A DNA stretch of 64,000 nt from Jiangella ureilytica (GTDB lineage Bacteria > Actinomycetota > Actinomycetes > Jiangellales > Jiangellaceae). Below the pieces are notes generated by a model. That model was given only the letters and a program-made list of their open reading frames with translations. It was not told the DNA's origin and did no database searches. Position numbers and translations under genes: made by a program. The DNA lies in assembly GCF_004348545.1 (NCBI RefSeq), contig NZ_SMKL01000034.1, forward strand, positions 1 to 64,000, in the 5' to 3' direction. This document shows, in pieces, positions 1 to 6,352 of the stretch (within the stretch, counting starts at the first letter, position 1; each line of letters begins with the position of its first letter).

Positions 1-67
1 GCCCGCCCCCGGATGACGGGAAGCCTCCGGCCCCCAGTCGCTGCCGGCGTGCACGGCACTCCACGGG

Positions 68-679
68 TCAGCTCTTCGACTCGCCCTCGGCGTCGGAGAG
101 GACGACTCTCGCGACCTCGCGCATGGACGTGCGCTTGTCCATGGCGGCCTTCTGGATCCACCGGAACGCGTCGGGCTCGCTCAGCCCGTATCTCGTCTGC
201 AGGATGCCCTTGGCGCGGTCGACCAGCTTGCGCGTCTCGAGACGGTCGTTGAGGTCGGCGACCTCGTTCTCGAGCTGGGTGATCTCTTCGTGTCGCGACA
301 GCGCCATCTCGATGGCCGGCACCAGGTCGGCTTTGCTGAACGGCTTCACCAGGTAGGCCATGGCGCCGGCCTCGCGGGCCCGCTCGACGAGGTCACGCTG
401 GGAGAAGGCGGTGAGGATGAGGACGGGAGCGATGCGCTGCTCGACGATGCGGGCGGCGGCCGAGATGCCGTCGAGTACCGGCATCTTCACGTCCATGACG
501 ACGAGGTCGGGGCGGTGCTCCTCGGCCAGCCGGACGGCACTGGCGCCGTCGGCGGCCTCTCCCACCACCTCATAGCCCTCTTCACCCAGCATCTCGATGA
601 GATCGAGGCGGATGAGCGACTCGTCCTCGGCCACGAGGACACGTCGGGCGGGCGCGGCTGGCGTAGGCGTTTCGGTCAC
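68..679 (-). CDS. pdtaR: ANTAR-domain response regulator (PdtaR-like)
   Basis: The 203-residue protein has an N-terminal receiver domain (about residues 12-125) with the acidic pair in VLVAEDES, the phospho-acceptor Asp63 in VVMDVKMP, the conserved Thr in LILTAF and the Lys in VKPFSKADL. A coiled-coil linker (residues ~130-150) leads into a C-terminal ANTAR RNA-binding domain (RKLVDRAKGILQTRYGLSEPDAFRWIQ). Family knowledge: such regulators are phosphorylated by a cytosolic histidine kinase and bind paired RNA hairpins to antiterminate transcription. No kinase gene lies next to it here. The size and architecture match mycobacterial PdtaR (Rv1626), and its neighbourhood with pyk, lgt and trp genes is also shared. 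The stop codon is at 68-70; a TAACAT -10-like hexamer lies upstream on the minus strand. Confidence 0.93.
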   Translation of the reverse strand: MTETPTPAAPARRVLVAEDESLIRLDLIEMLGEEGYEVVGEAADGASAVRLAEEHRPDLVVMDVKMPVLDGISAAARIVEQRIAPVLILTAFSQRDLVERAREAGAMAYLVKPFSKADLVPAIEMALSRHEEITQLENEVADLNDRLETRKLVDRAKGILQTRYGLSEPDAFRWIQKAAMDKRTSMREVARVVLSDAEGESKS

Positions 680-756
680 CCGGGAAGCCTACTCGGCGCA
701 TGTTACGGATGAGGGTAGGCTGGGCCCCTGTCGCCGCGGACCGAGCGTGAGCGAGC

Positions 757-830
757 GGCCCGGTAGGCAAATTGGCAAAGCCGGCGCACTCAAAATGCGT
801 TGTTTGCGGGTTCGAGTCCCGCCCGGGCTA
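757..830 (+). tRNA. tRNA-Leu (anticodon CAA), short variable loop
   Basis: A cloverleaf can be drawn by hand. The acceptor stem is 757-763 with 823-829 (G1-U72 plus six Watson-Crick pairs). The D stem is 766-768 with 780-782, and its loop contains TTGGC. The anticodon stem is 784-788 with 796-800, the loop is CTCAAAA with anticodon CAA at 791-793, and the T stem is 806-810 with 818-822 around TTCGAGT. The discriminator is A830 and CCA is not encoded. CAA reads UUG leucine codons. The variable region (801-805) is only five bases, whereas bacterial tRNA-Leu normally carries a long class II arm, so the identity rests on anticodon and A73 alone. Confidence 0.85.
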
Positions 831-852
831 CCCGTCGAACCGTCCTTCTACG

Positions 853-1128
853 ATGGCGCACGGACGCGGGCCGGGCAGGCCGTTCTGGCAGTTCCGGGCC
901 GCCGCGACGCGGACCGATCTGGGCGGCGGCATCGGGCTGGCGGCATACCCGCTACCCCCGTCTCGCTGACCGACGACCCGGCCGCGGTCGCGGCGGCGGG
1001 TGCCGCGGCGACGCTGCCGTGGCTGCTGACCGGGCTGCTCGCCGGCTCGCCGGCCGACCGCCTCATCGGCTCGTCGCCGGCACCGCGAGGTCCTGCTGGG
1101 CAGCGTCGCCGTCACCGCCGTGACACCC
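853..1128 (+). pseudogene. Decayed MFS transporter remnant (N-terminal part, two frameshifts)
   Basis: Three consecutive pieces in alternating frames read like the start of an MFS exporter. The frame from ATG 853 gives FWQFRAAATRTDLGGGIGL and hits a stop at 967-969. The neighbouring frame from about 960 gives VSLTDDPAAVAAAGAAATLP then LLTGLLAGSPADRL. The first frame resumes near 1081 with HREVLLGSVAVTA. Together these match the usual order FWRLW..TVSNLGDGI, LTDDP..LPWLL..AGALADR, R.EVL of MFS_3 proteins. Two frameshifts and the absence of any later transmembrane segments show that it is a truncated relic. It lies between the tRNA gene and a GNAT gene, a typical place for decayed acquired DNA. 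Confidence 0.6.
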
Positions 1129-1186
1129 CCCTGCTGCCGACGAGTGACGAGCACCCCTTGCGGATACCCCTCCCCCGTATCTAGAG

Positions 1187-1201
1187 TACCCCTACGGGGT
1201 A
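1187..1201. promoter_or_regulatory. Inverted repeat TACCCC-TAC-GGGGTA upstream of GNAT gene
   Basis: A perfect 6-3-6 inverted repeat lies 33 bases upstream of the GNAT start. A partial copy (ATACCCC then CCCCCGTAT) precedes it at about 1164-1180. The G-tract arrangement resembles CsoR/RcnR-type operators, which are known as TACCCC/GGGGTA pseudo-palindromes. No regulator gene of that family is visible nearby, so the assignment is inference. Confidence 0.35.
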
Positions 1202-1233
1202 GCAGTAACCGACGAGCAACGGGAGCCGGACCG

Positions 1234-1710
1234 ATGACGAGCACACTGCAGGTCGAGATCGCCGCCGCGACGGTTGCCGAGACCGAGGAGCTGACGGCCA
1301 TGGTGCGCACCGCCCGCGCGTATGACGGCGCGTACCGCGTCATGGTCGCGAACCAGACCATCGACGCCGCCTACATCGGGCGGCACCTGACCCGGGTCGC
1401 GCACGGGCCGGACGGCCGGATCCTCGGGTTCGCCAGCCTGCAGGTGCCCGGGCGCGGCGGGCCGGGCGAGGGCGAGCTCGACTTCATGTTCGTCGCCGAC
1501 GACGCGCAGGGGCTCGGCATCGGCCGGCTGCTGATCGACGACGTCGTCGCCCACGCCCGCGCGCAGGGCCTCGTCCGCGTCCACATCGTCTCGCACCCGC
1601 CGTCGGCGGGGTTCTACCGGCGCTGCGGGGCGCGCGACGTCGCCGTCATCGCCCCGTACGGGCGCATCGGCTGGAGCCGTCCGCACCTGGTCCTCGACCT
1701 CGAGGACTGA
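1234..1710 (+). CDS. GNAT family N-acetyltransferase
   Basis: The protein has 158 residues starting at ATG 1234, which follows a GGAG ribosome-binding site. It shows the GNAT fold signature: a central ELDFMFVADDAQGLGIGRLLIDDVV segment holds the acetyl-CoA binding loop (Q/R-x-x-G-x-G form, QGLGIG), followed by the helix-strand ending in SAGFYRRCGARDV near residue 130. The substrate cannot be told from sequence. An in-frame upstream start at 1120 would add residues without any domain character and overlaps the decayed MFS gene, so 1234 is preferred. The gene ends ten bases before the convergent DUF1707 gene. Confidence 0.8.
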   Translation: MTSTLQVEIAAATVAETEELTAMVRTARAYDGAYRVMVANQTIDAAYIGRHLTRVAHGPDGRILGFASLQVPGRGGPGEGELDFMFVADDAQGLGIGRLLIDDVVAHARAQGLVRVHIVSHPPSAGFYRRCGARDVAVIAPYGRIGWSRPHLVLDLED

Positions 1711-1719
1711 CCGCCCGGC

Positions 1720-2331
1720 TCAGGCCTCCAGCTGTGGCCTCGACGCGGCCTTCTTGAGCTGCCGGCGACGGCGCCAGCCCGGCCGCCGCACGCTGATGCT
1801 GCCCATGTTCAGGGTCCCGGCGACGGTGACGACGGCGCGCGGCGAGGCCGGCCGCTCCGGCACCTTGACGTCGACGCTGGAGAAGCGCGGCTCGACGTCG
1901 ACGTCGACGGCGACGTCCTCGGGAACGACCAGGCGCAGCGAGCCGGCCGACACCTCGATGTCGATGCGGCAGCCGCCCGCGGTGAAGATCGCCTCGGTGA
2001 AGTCGAGCGTCACCGAGGACATCGACGACTGGACGGTCAGCTGCGCCGGCACGTCCCACCGGCCGACCCGCTGCACGGACGAGCCGTCGGCTCTGATGAC
2101 GGCGTCGGGCACCGGACGCGCGGAGACGCCGTCGTCACCGAGATCGGCGACGACGGCGTCGAGGTCACCGCGCGTGCGCGCGGCGAGGGCGGAGCCCAGC
2201 CGGTCGTCCAGTTCGTCGAGTCCGAGCCGGCCGTCGGCGGCGGCCGCGCGGATGCGCTCGGCCACCTGCTCACGCTCCGCGTCGGAGACGCGTTGCAGGG
2301 CGCTGCGCCGGTCGGCGTCGTCATCGGCCAT
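1720..2331 (-). CDS. DUF1707 domain protein with C-terminal LiaF/DUF4097-like beta region
   Basis: The first ~65 residues match the actinobacterial DUF1707 motif (RVSDAEREQVAERIRAA, GRLGLDELDDRL, AARTRGDLDAVVADL), thought to be a short helical interaction or DNA-binding module. Residues ~85-190 are a repetitive beta-rich region (VTLDFTEAIF, RIDIEVSAGSLRLVVPEDVAVDV, VSSVDVKVP) of the type found in LiaF-like cell-wall stress proteins, ending in a basic tail. No membrane segment is present, so it is probably cytosolic. The likely role, inferred only from family, is envelope-stress sensing or regulation. It is convergent with the GNAT gene, and its start lies 86 bases downstream of the rpmG stop. 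Confidence 0.75.
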   Translation of the reverse strand: MADDDADRRSALQRVSDAEREQVAERIRAAAADGRLGLDELDDRLGSALAARTRGDLDAVVADLGDDGVSARPVPDAVIRADGSSVQRVGRWDVPAQLTVQSSMSSVTLDFTEAIFTAGGCRIDIEVSAGSLRLVVPEDVAVDVDVEPRFSSVDVKVPERPASPRAVVTVAGTLNMGSISVRRPGWRRRRQLKKAASRPQLEA

Positions 2332-2417
2332 GGCCGCGATCCTACGACCGCGCCCGGCCCGGCGGCGGCGCCCCCACGCTCGGCGGCGGCGCCCGCAACG
2401 CGTACCCGGGCGGACCG

Positions 2418-2582
2418 TCAGCGGTCCTCGCGGAACTCCACGTGCCGGCCGGCGAGCGGGTCGTACTTGCGCAGGACCAGCCGGTCGGGGTCGTTGCGGC
2501 GGTTCTTCCGGGTGACGTAGGTGTACCCGGTGCCGGCCGTCGACCGGAGCTTCACGACCGGACGGAGATCGGTGCGCGCCAT
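2418..2582 (-). CDS. rpmG: 50S ribosomal protein L33, zinc-free (C-minus) paralogue
   Basis: This 54-residue protein begins [20 protein letters not shown] and continues with the L33 core ([21 protein letters not shown]). It has no cysteine at all, so it lacks the two CxxC pairs of the zinc-binding form and is the C-minus type. In actinobacteria such paralogues replace the zinc forms during zinc starvation and are controlled by Zur (family knowledge). It follows rpmJ by 31 bases on the same strand and they are presumably co-transcribed. The start ATG at 2582 is set by homology. Confidence 0.92.
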   Translation of the reverse strand: MARTDLRPVVKLRSTAGTGYTYVTRKNRRNDPDRLVLRKYDPLAGRHVEFREDR

Positions 2583-2613
2583 GTCTGTCCTTCCTCTGAG
2601 CTGCGAGCCGTCA

Positions 2614-2736
2614 TCAACCCTGGCGGGCCTTGAGCCGCGGGTCGTTCTTGTTGATCACGAACAGCCGGCCGCGACGGCGGACCAGCTGCGAACCGGGCCG
2701 GTTCTTCAGCGACCTGAGCGAGTTGCGGACCTTCAT
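2614..2736 (-). CDS. rpmJ: 50S ribosomal protein L36, zinc-free (C-minus) paralogue
   Basis: The 40-residue product [20 protein letters not shown].. ends [14 protein letters not shown]. It is typical of L36 but without the C-x2-C-x12-C-x4-H zinc ligands of the standard form. A strong ribosome-binding site (GAGGAGGCGCC on the minus strand) precedes ATG 2736. The pairing with a C-minus rpmG marks a zinc-starvation ribosome-remodelling operon. The palindrome immediately upstream fits the expected Zur control. Confidence 0.92.
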   Translation of the reverse strand: MKVRNSLRSLKNRPGSQLVRRRGRLFVINKNDPRLKARQG

Positions 2737-2750
2737 GGCGCCTCCTCTGA

Positions 2751-2765
2751 CGAGAACTGTTCTCA
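2751..2765 (-). promoter_or_regulatory. Zur-like palindrome upstream of rpmJ
   Basis: On the minus strand this reads TGAGAACAGTTCTCG, with perfect arms GAGAA/TTCTC. It lies 15 bases upstream of the rpmJ start, just before the ribosome-binding site. The spacing TGA-x-AA-x3-TT-x-TC is that of actinobacterial Zur boxes (TGAAAATGATTTTCA type, family knowledge), though several bases differ. Its position would overlap the transcription start. Zur assignment rests mainly on the nature of the operon. Confidence 0.5.
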
Positions 2766-2847
2766 TAACCGCGACGGCGGCGCGGTTGTTCCCGTCGGCG
2801 GTGCCACGGACAGAGCGCGTTTGACCCTCCTCGGAGGGGCCGGTAAC

Positions 2848-2892
2848 GTACCCCACCCCTAGCGACGCCTCCGTCGGTAGCGGGTGGGGCAC
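2848..2892. other. Long imperfect hairpin between rpmJ and the MFS gene
   Basis: The arm 2848-2861 (GTACCCCACCCCTA) pairs with 2878-2892 with one mismatch and one bulge. Inside it CGAC (2863-2866) pairs with GTCG (2873-2876) around a six-base loop, giving about 17 pairs in all. A smaller hairpin (CCCTCC/GGAGGG, 2825-2838) precedes it. The element sits in a divergent promoter region 30 bases before the GTG of the MFS gene. It could be a leader structure, a barrier between divergent units, or an operator; the sequence does not decide. Confidence 0.5.
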
Positions 2893-2921
2893 CTGCCCGC
2901 CCGTTCGATGGAGGCTCTTTC

Positions 2922-4172
2922 GTGTCCACGCCCTCTCCGCTGCGCCACCGCGACTTCCGCCTGCTCCTCGCCGGCCAGGCGACGAGCCAGTTCGGCGCCC
3001 AGATCAGCGGCATCGCGATCCCGCTGCTCGCCGTCCTCACGCTCGGCGCCTCGGCGTTGGAGGCCGGGCTGCTGGCGGCGTCGTCGACCCTCGCGTTCGC
3101 CGTCATCGGGTTGCCGGCCGGCGCCTGGATCGACCGCTGCCGGCGGCGGCCGGTGCTGATCGCCGCCGACCTCGCGCGGGCGCTGCTGCTCGCCACCATC
3201 CCGCTCGCGGCCGTCCTGGGGGTGCTGACGGTGCCGCAGCTGATCGCCGTCGCCCTGCTGACCGGGGTCGCGCGGGTCTTCTTCGACGTCGGCTACCAGA
3301 GCTACCTGCCCGCGGTCATCGGCCGCGACCGGGTGCTGGCCGGCAACTCGGCGATGGAGACGGTGCGCGCGTCCGGCCAGTTCGCCGGGCCCGGCCTGGG
3401 CGGCTGGCTGACCGGTCTGCTCGGAGGCGCCGCCGTGGTGGCGGTGCAGGTGGTGACGTTCCTGGTGTCGGCGGCCGCGCTGGCCGCGATCCGCACGCCC
3501 GAACCCGCACCGGCGCCCGTCCCGGGGCGAGTCGGGCGGGGCCGGCTGCGGGCCGAGATCCGCGCCGGCCTCGCGTTCGTCCGCCGCACCCCGGCGCTGC
3601 GCGCGACCGCCGCGGCGAGCGCCCTGTCGAACTTCTGCTTCGCGGTGGCGGCCGCGGTCTCGGTGATCTTCATGGCCCGGACGCTGGATCTGTCGCCGGC
3701 GGCCATCGGGCTCGCCGTCGCGGCCGGGTCCGCGACCGTCCTGGCCGGCGCGGCCGCGACCCCCTGGCTGTCGCGGCGGGCCGGGTCGGCCCGGATCTGC
3801 TGGCTGGCACTCGCGGTGACGGGCCCGTTCGGCCTGCTGGTGCCGCTGGCCGAGCCCGGCTGGACGGCGATCGCCTTCCTCGTCGCCGGCCTGGGCGCCG
3901 GCGAGCTCGGCCAGATCGTCTACGCGATCGCCAGCGTGAGCCTGCGCCAGCAGATCACCCCGGACGAGCTGCTCGGCCGGGTCAACGCGACCATGCGGGT
4001 GCTGATCATGGGCGCGTTCCCGCTGGGCGGCGTGGTGGGCGGCCTGCTCGGCGAGCTGGCCGGGCCGCGGGCGACGCTGTGGGTGTGCGGCGCGCTGACG
4101 CTGCTCGCGCCGCTCCCGCTCTGGTGGGCGCTGCGCGGGGTCCGCGACGTCGAGCAGCTGCTGCCGGGCTGA
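2922..4172 (+). CDS. MFS exporter (MFS_3 / enterobactin-exporter-like)
   Basis: The 416-residue, 12-transmembrane protein starts at GTG 2922 behind GGAGG. The N terminus [19 protein letters not shown] and the loop-2 motif [14 protein letters not shown] are characteristic of MFS_3 drug and siderophore exporters. The substrate is unknown. It stands directly upstream of the ThrRS-like gene, 181 bases apart, with that gene's own promoter and leader between. An exporter next to a duplicated aminoacyl-tRNA synthetase is the arrangement seen in self-resistance pairs, which is only a suggestion here. The remnant at 853-1128 is a different, decayed member of the same broad family. Confidence 0.88.
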   Translation: MSTPSPLRHRDFRLLLAGQATSQFGAQISGIAIPLLAVLTLGASALEAGLLAASSTLAFAVIGLPAGAWIDRCRRRPVLIAADLARALLLATIPLAAVLGVLTVPQLIAVALLTGVARVFFDVGYQSYLPAVIGRDRVLAGNSAMETVRASGQFAGPGLGGWLTGLLGGAAVVAVQVVTFLVSAAALAAIRTPEPAPAPVPGRVGRGRLRAEIRAGLAFVRRTPALRATAAASALSNFCFAVAAAVSVIFMARTLDLSPAAIGLAVAAGSATVLAGAAATPWLSRRAGSARICWLALAVTGPFGLLVPLAEPGWTAIAFLVAGLGAGELGQIVYAIASVSLRQQITPDELLGRVNATMRVLIMGAFPLGGVVGGLLGELAGPRATLWVCGALTLLAPLPLWWALRGVRDVEQLLPG

Positions 4173-4207
4173 GCGAAAACCGCGCGCGCACGACGGTGCG
4201 AGATTGC

Positions 4208-4213
4208 TACCGT
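4208..4213 (+). promoter_or_regulatory. -10 hexamer TACCGT, leaderless transcript start for thrS-like leader
   Basis: TACCGT fits the actinobacterial TAnnnT -10 consensus and ends seven bases before ATG 4221, which predicts that transcription starts at that A. No convincing -35 is seen. The same hexamer and the same spacing occur before the leader peptide of the chorismate mutase gene (57585-57590). Confidence 0.5.
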
Positions 4214-4220
4214 CGGCCCC

Positions 4221-4274
4221 ATGCCGCAACGCGCGCAGCTGACGACGACGCCGGAGACCGTCCCGGCGCGCTGA
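4221..4274 (+). CDS. Threonine-rich leader peptide of the ThrRS-like gene
   Basis: The 17-residue ORF encodes MPQRAQLTTTPETVPAR, with three consecutive ACG codons and a fourth Thr codon two residues later. It begins at the predicted +1 of the transcript and has no Shine-Dalgarno sequence, so it would be translated as a leaderless message. It ends 12 bases before a strong hairpin. A CGCCGG/CCGGCG stem (4249-4254 with 4263-4268) lies just behind the Thr codons, where a stalled ribosome would cover it. This is the classic arrangement of ribosome-mediated attenuation responding to charged tRNA-Thr. Confidence 0.6.
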   Translation: MPQRAQLTTTPETVPAR

Positions 4275-4285
4275 CAGCTGTCCAC

Positions 4286-4333
4286 CGACGTCCGGGGCGA
4301 GTGCCCCGGGCGTCGCCGCGTGGTCACTCGCCC
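4286..4333 (+). terminator. Attenuator hairpin with alternative pairing before ThrRS-like gene
   Basis: Bases 4286-4298 pair with 4303-4315 over 13 base pairs (one G-U) around the loop GAGT. No U tract follows, which is usual for actinobacterial attenuators. The loop side (4295-4303, GGGCGAGTG) is also perfectly complementary to 4325-4333 (CACTCGCCC), just before the ribosome-binding site GAGGAG of the gene at 4354. The two pairings exclude each other, giving a ready-made two-state switch. Confidence 0.55.
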
Positions 4334-4353
4334 TCACTCATGAGGAGACCACG

Positions 4354-5565
4354 ATGCACGACCACCGCAGGCTAGGCCGCGAGCTGGACCTGTTCGACAC
4401 CGATCCGCTCATCGGCGCCGGGCTGCCGTACTGGCTGCCCGGCGGCGCCGCCGTCCGCCATGCGCTCGAGCAGTACGTCCACGCCGTCGAGCGCAGGGCC
4501 GGCTACCGGCACGTGAACTCGCCCGTCCTCGGCAAACGGGAGCTGTTCGAGCTCTCCGGCCATTGGTCGCACTACAGCGACGACATGTTCCCACCCATGG
4601 ACGTGGGCGGCGAGCAGCTCGTGCTGCGGCCGAGCCTGTGCCCGCACCACGCGCTGATCTATCGCTCGCGCGGACACTCGTACCGCGAGCTGCCGCTGCG
4701 CATCGCCGAGCTGGGCGGCATGTACCGCTCGGAGCTGTCCGGCGTGCTCGGCGGGCTGACCCGGGTGCGGGCCATCCAGCTCAACGACGCGCACGTCTTC
4801 TGCGCCGAGGAGCAGGCGGCGGACGAGGCGGCCGCGGCGCTCGCGCTGATCAGGGCCGCGCACGCGGCCATGGGCATCCGGCCCGCGCGGCTGCGGCTGT
4901 CGCTGCCCGGCGCCGGCGGCACGTACGCCGGCGCACCGGCGGCCTGGCAGCGGGCCACCGAGCTGCTGGCCGACGTGCTGGAACGGTCCGGCGAGAAGTA
5001 CGAGGCCGAGGAGGGCGAGGCGGCGTTCTACGGCCCCAAGATCGACGTGCAGATCACCGACGGCGCCGGGCGCGAGTCGACCCTGTCCACCGTCCAGATC
5101 GACTTCCACCAGCCCGAGCGCTTCGGCCTCGAGTACGTGGGGGCCGACGGCGCCAGGCACCGGCCGGTCATGGTGCACCGCAGCGTCATCGGCAGCCTGG
5201 AGCGTGCGGTCGCACACCTCATCGAGGTGCACGGCGGCGCCTTCCCGCCCTGGCTGGCGCCGGTGCAGGTGGTGGTGCTGCCGGTCGCGGCGGCGCAGGA
5301 GGCCGCGGCGCACGCCGTCGTCGAGCGCTGCCTGGACGCCGGGCTGCGAGCCGAGGTCGCCGCGCCCGGACAGGGCAGCCTGGGCGCCCGCATCCGCGCC
5401 GCCCGGCTGGTCCCGTACGCCGCCGTCGTCGGAGCCCAGGAGGCCGACGGCGACGGGGTCGCCCTGAGGCTGCGGGACGGACGGCGGCTCGACCCGCTGC
5501 CGGCGGCCGAGGCCGTGGCCCGCATCTGCGCCCGGGTGGCCGCCCACGCCGCCGACCTCTGGTGA
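4354..5565 (+). CDS. Short threonyl-tRNA synthetase paralogue (catalytic and anticodon domains only)
   Basis: At 403 residues this lacks the N-terminal TGS and editing domains of the usual ~650-690-residue ThrRS. It begins directly with the catalytic core (RLGRELDLFD; motif 1 region YWLPGGAAVR) and continues through motif 2 (MYRSELSG), motif 3 (VMVHRSVIGSLER) and the anticodon domain (WLAPVQVVVLP to the C terminus). The three zinc ligands that select threonine are kept (Cys in SLCPHH, His in NDAHVFC, His in MVHRS). The normally invariant NCPGH is LCPHH, and HRNEPSG is YRSELSG. Without editing it could mischarge serine. Family precedents include resistance copies for ThrRS inhibitors; this role is inference. 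Expression is probably set by the Thr leader upstream. Confidence 0.88.
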   Translation: MHDHRRLGRELDLFDTDPLIGAGLPYWLPGGAAVRHALEQYVHAVERRAGYRHVNSPVLGKRELFELSGHWSHYSDDMFPPMDVGGEQLVLRPSLCPHHALIYRSRGHSYRELPLRIAELGGMYRSELSGVLGGLTRVRAIQLNDAHVFCAEEQAADEAAAALALIRAAHAAMGIRPARLRLSLPGAGGTYAGAPAAWQRATELLADVLERSGEKYEAEEGEAAFYGPKIDVQITDGAGRESTLSTVQIDFHQPERFGLEYVGADGARHRPVMVHRSVIGSLERAVAHLIEVHGGAFPPWLAPVQVVVLPVAAAQEAAAHAVVERCLDAGLRAEVAAPGQGSLGARIRAARLVPYAAVVGAQEADGDGVALRLRDGRRLDPLPAAEAVARICARVAAHAADLW

Positions 5566-5593
5566 CGACGCCGCCGGACTCGCCCGGACCGCT

Positions 5594-5654
5594 GTCGATC
5601 ATGGAGAAGGTCGGGTTCCCCGTGTTCCGGAGGCCGCCCTTCGCCATGATCAAC
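5594..5654. repeat. Imperfect palindromic element, copy 1 (GATCATGG family)
   Basis: GATCATGG (5597-5604) and GAAGG (5606-5610) pair with CCTTC (5638-5642) and CCATGATC (5644-5651), with one mismatch between the two blocks. It lies between the convergent ThrRS-like and tetR genes, and the tetR stop codon (5650-5652) is inside the right arm. Related elements occur at 10917-10977 and 21233-21304, and a half copy at 7795-7812. It may act as a bidirectional terminator, but there is no T tract. Confidence 0.6.
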
Positions 5655-6264
5655 TCGGGTCGAGGGGCAGGGCGTCGGCGAGGACGCGCTCGCCGGGCGG
5701 CGTGAACGCGGCCAGCAGAGTGGCGGTGATGGCGCTTGGCGCGGCGGTGGCGGCGAGCCGGCCCGCGCCGAGCTCGTCGGCCGCCCCGTGCACGACGGTG
5801 TAGAAGACCGCGACCAGCCAGTCGGCGGGCAGGTCGGAGCGGAACCCGCCGTCGGCCCGGCCGCGCTCGAGCAGCGCCCGGACGCGCCGCAAGGGGCTCT
5901 CGTGCAGCTCGCGGATCCGCTCCGGCGGCAGCGCGCGCTGCGCGGCGACCAGCAGCATGCGCGACTCGTCGACGACCTGCCAGCTGGACTCGACCAGCCG
6001 GGCCAGCGCCTGGCGGGCGTCGCCATCCAGGTCGACGGCGTCGAGCGTCTCGTGCGCGCGGGTCATCGCGCGGACGAACACGGCGTCGACCAGCTCGGTG
6101 CGCGAGCTGAAGTGCCCGTAGAGCGTGACCCGCCCGACCCCGGCCGCCGCGGCGATGTCCGAGACGCTCGCATCGGGGTCGCGGACCAGGCAGGCCGCGG
6201 CGGCGTCGAGGATCGCGGCGACGTTGCGCTGCGCATCGGCGCGGCGGCCCGTCGTGACCGGCAT
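5650..6264 (-). CDS. TetR family repressor
   Basis: The 204-residue protein has an N-terminal TetR helix-turn-helix (residues ~12-55: ILDAAAACLV, SVSDIAAAAGVGRVTLYGHFSSRTELVDAV) and a variable helical ligand domain. It is divergently transcribed from a 14-TM efflux gene. The 88 bases between them hold two GAACA-N4-TGTTC palindromes, so it very probably represses both itself and the pump. Its stop codon lies within a palindromic repeat, suggesting that the repeat inserted at, or contributes, the 3' end. Confidence 0.9.
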   Translation of the reverse strand: MPVTTGRRADAQRNVAAILDAAAACLVRDPDASVSDIAAAAGVGRVTLYGHFSSRTELVDAVFVRAMTRAHETLDAVDLDGDARQALARLVESSWQVVDESRMLLVAAQRALPPERIRELHESPLRRVRALLERGRADGGFRSDLPADWLVAVFYTVVHGAADELGAGRLAATAAPSAITATLLAAFTPPGERVLADALPLDPS

Positions 6265-6281
6265 CGCGTGCTCCCGTCTTG

Positions 6282-6299
6282 TCGAACAGCCGTGTTCGA
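6282..6299. promoter_or_regulatory. TetR operator 1 (TCGAACA-N4-TGTTCGA)
   Basis: A perfect seven-base inverted repeat with a four-base spacer lies 18 bases upstream of the tetR start. A second copy with the same GAACA-N4-TGTTC core is centred 38 bases away. Two matched copies in the tetR/efflux intergenic region make them the likely binding sites of the adjacent TetR protein. Confidence 0.7.
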
Positions 6300-6319
6300 G
6301 TTACTGTATCGCGTAGAAG

Positions 6320-6336
6320 TCGAACACAGTTGTTCA
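6320..6336. promoter_or_regulatory. TetR operator 2 (TCGAACA-N4-TGTTC)
   Basis: This is the second copy of the operator core, 17 bases upstream of the efflux ATG at 6353. It shares TCGAACA and TGTTC with operator 1 but has a different spacer (CAGT). It would cover the efflux promoter and transcription start. Confidence 0.7.
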
Positions 6337-6352
6337 GGTTAGGGAGTCATCG

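Noticed and set aside
6282-6299. LexA (SOS) box
   Set aside because: The core GAAC is separated from GTTC by six bases; the actinobacterial LexA box has four. The paired sites beside tetR explain it better.
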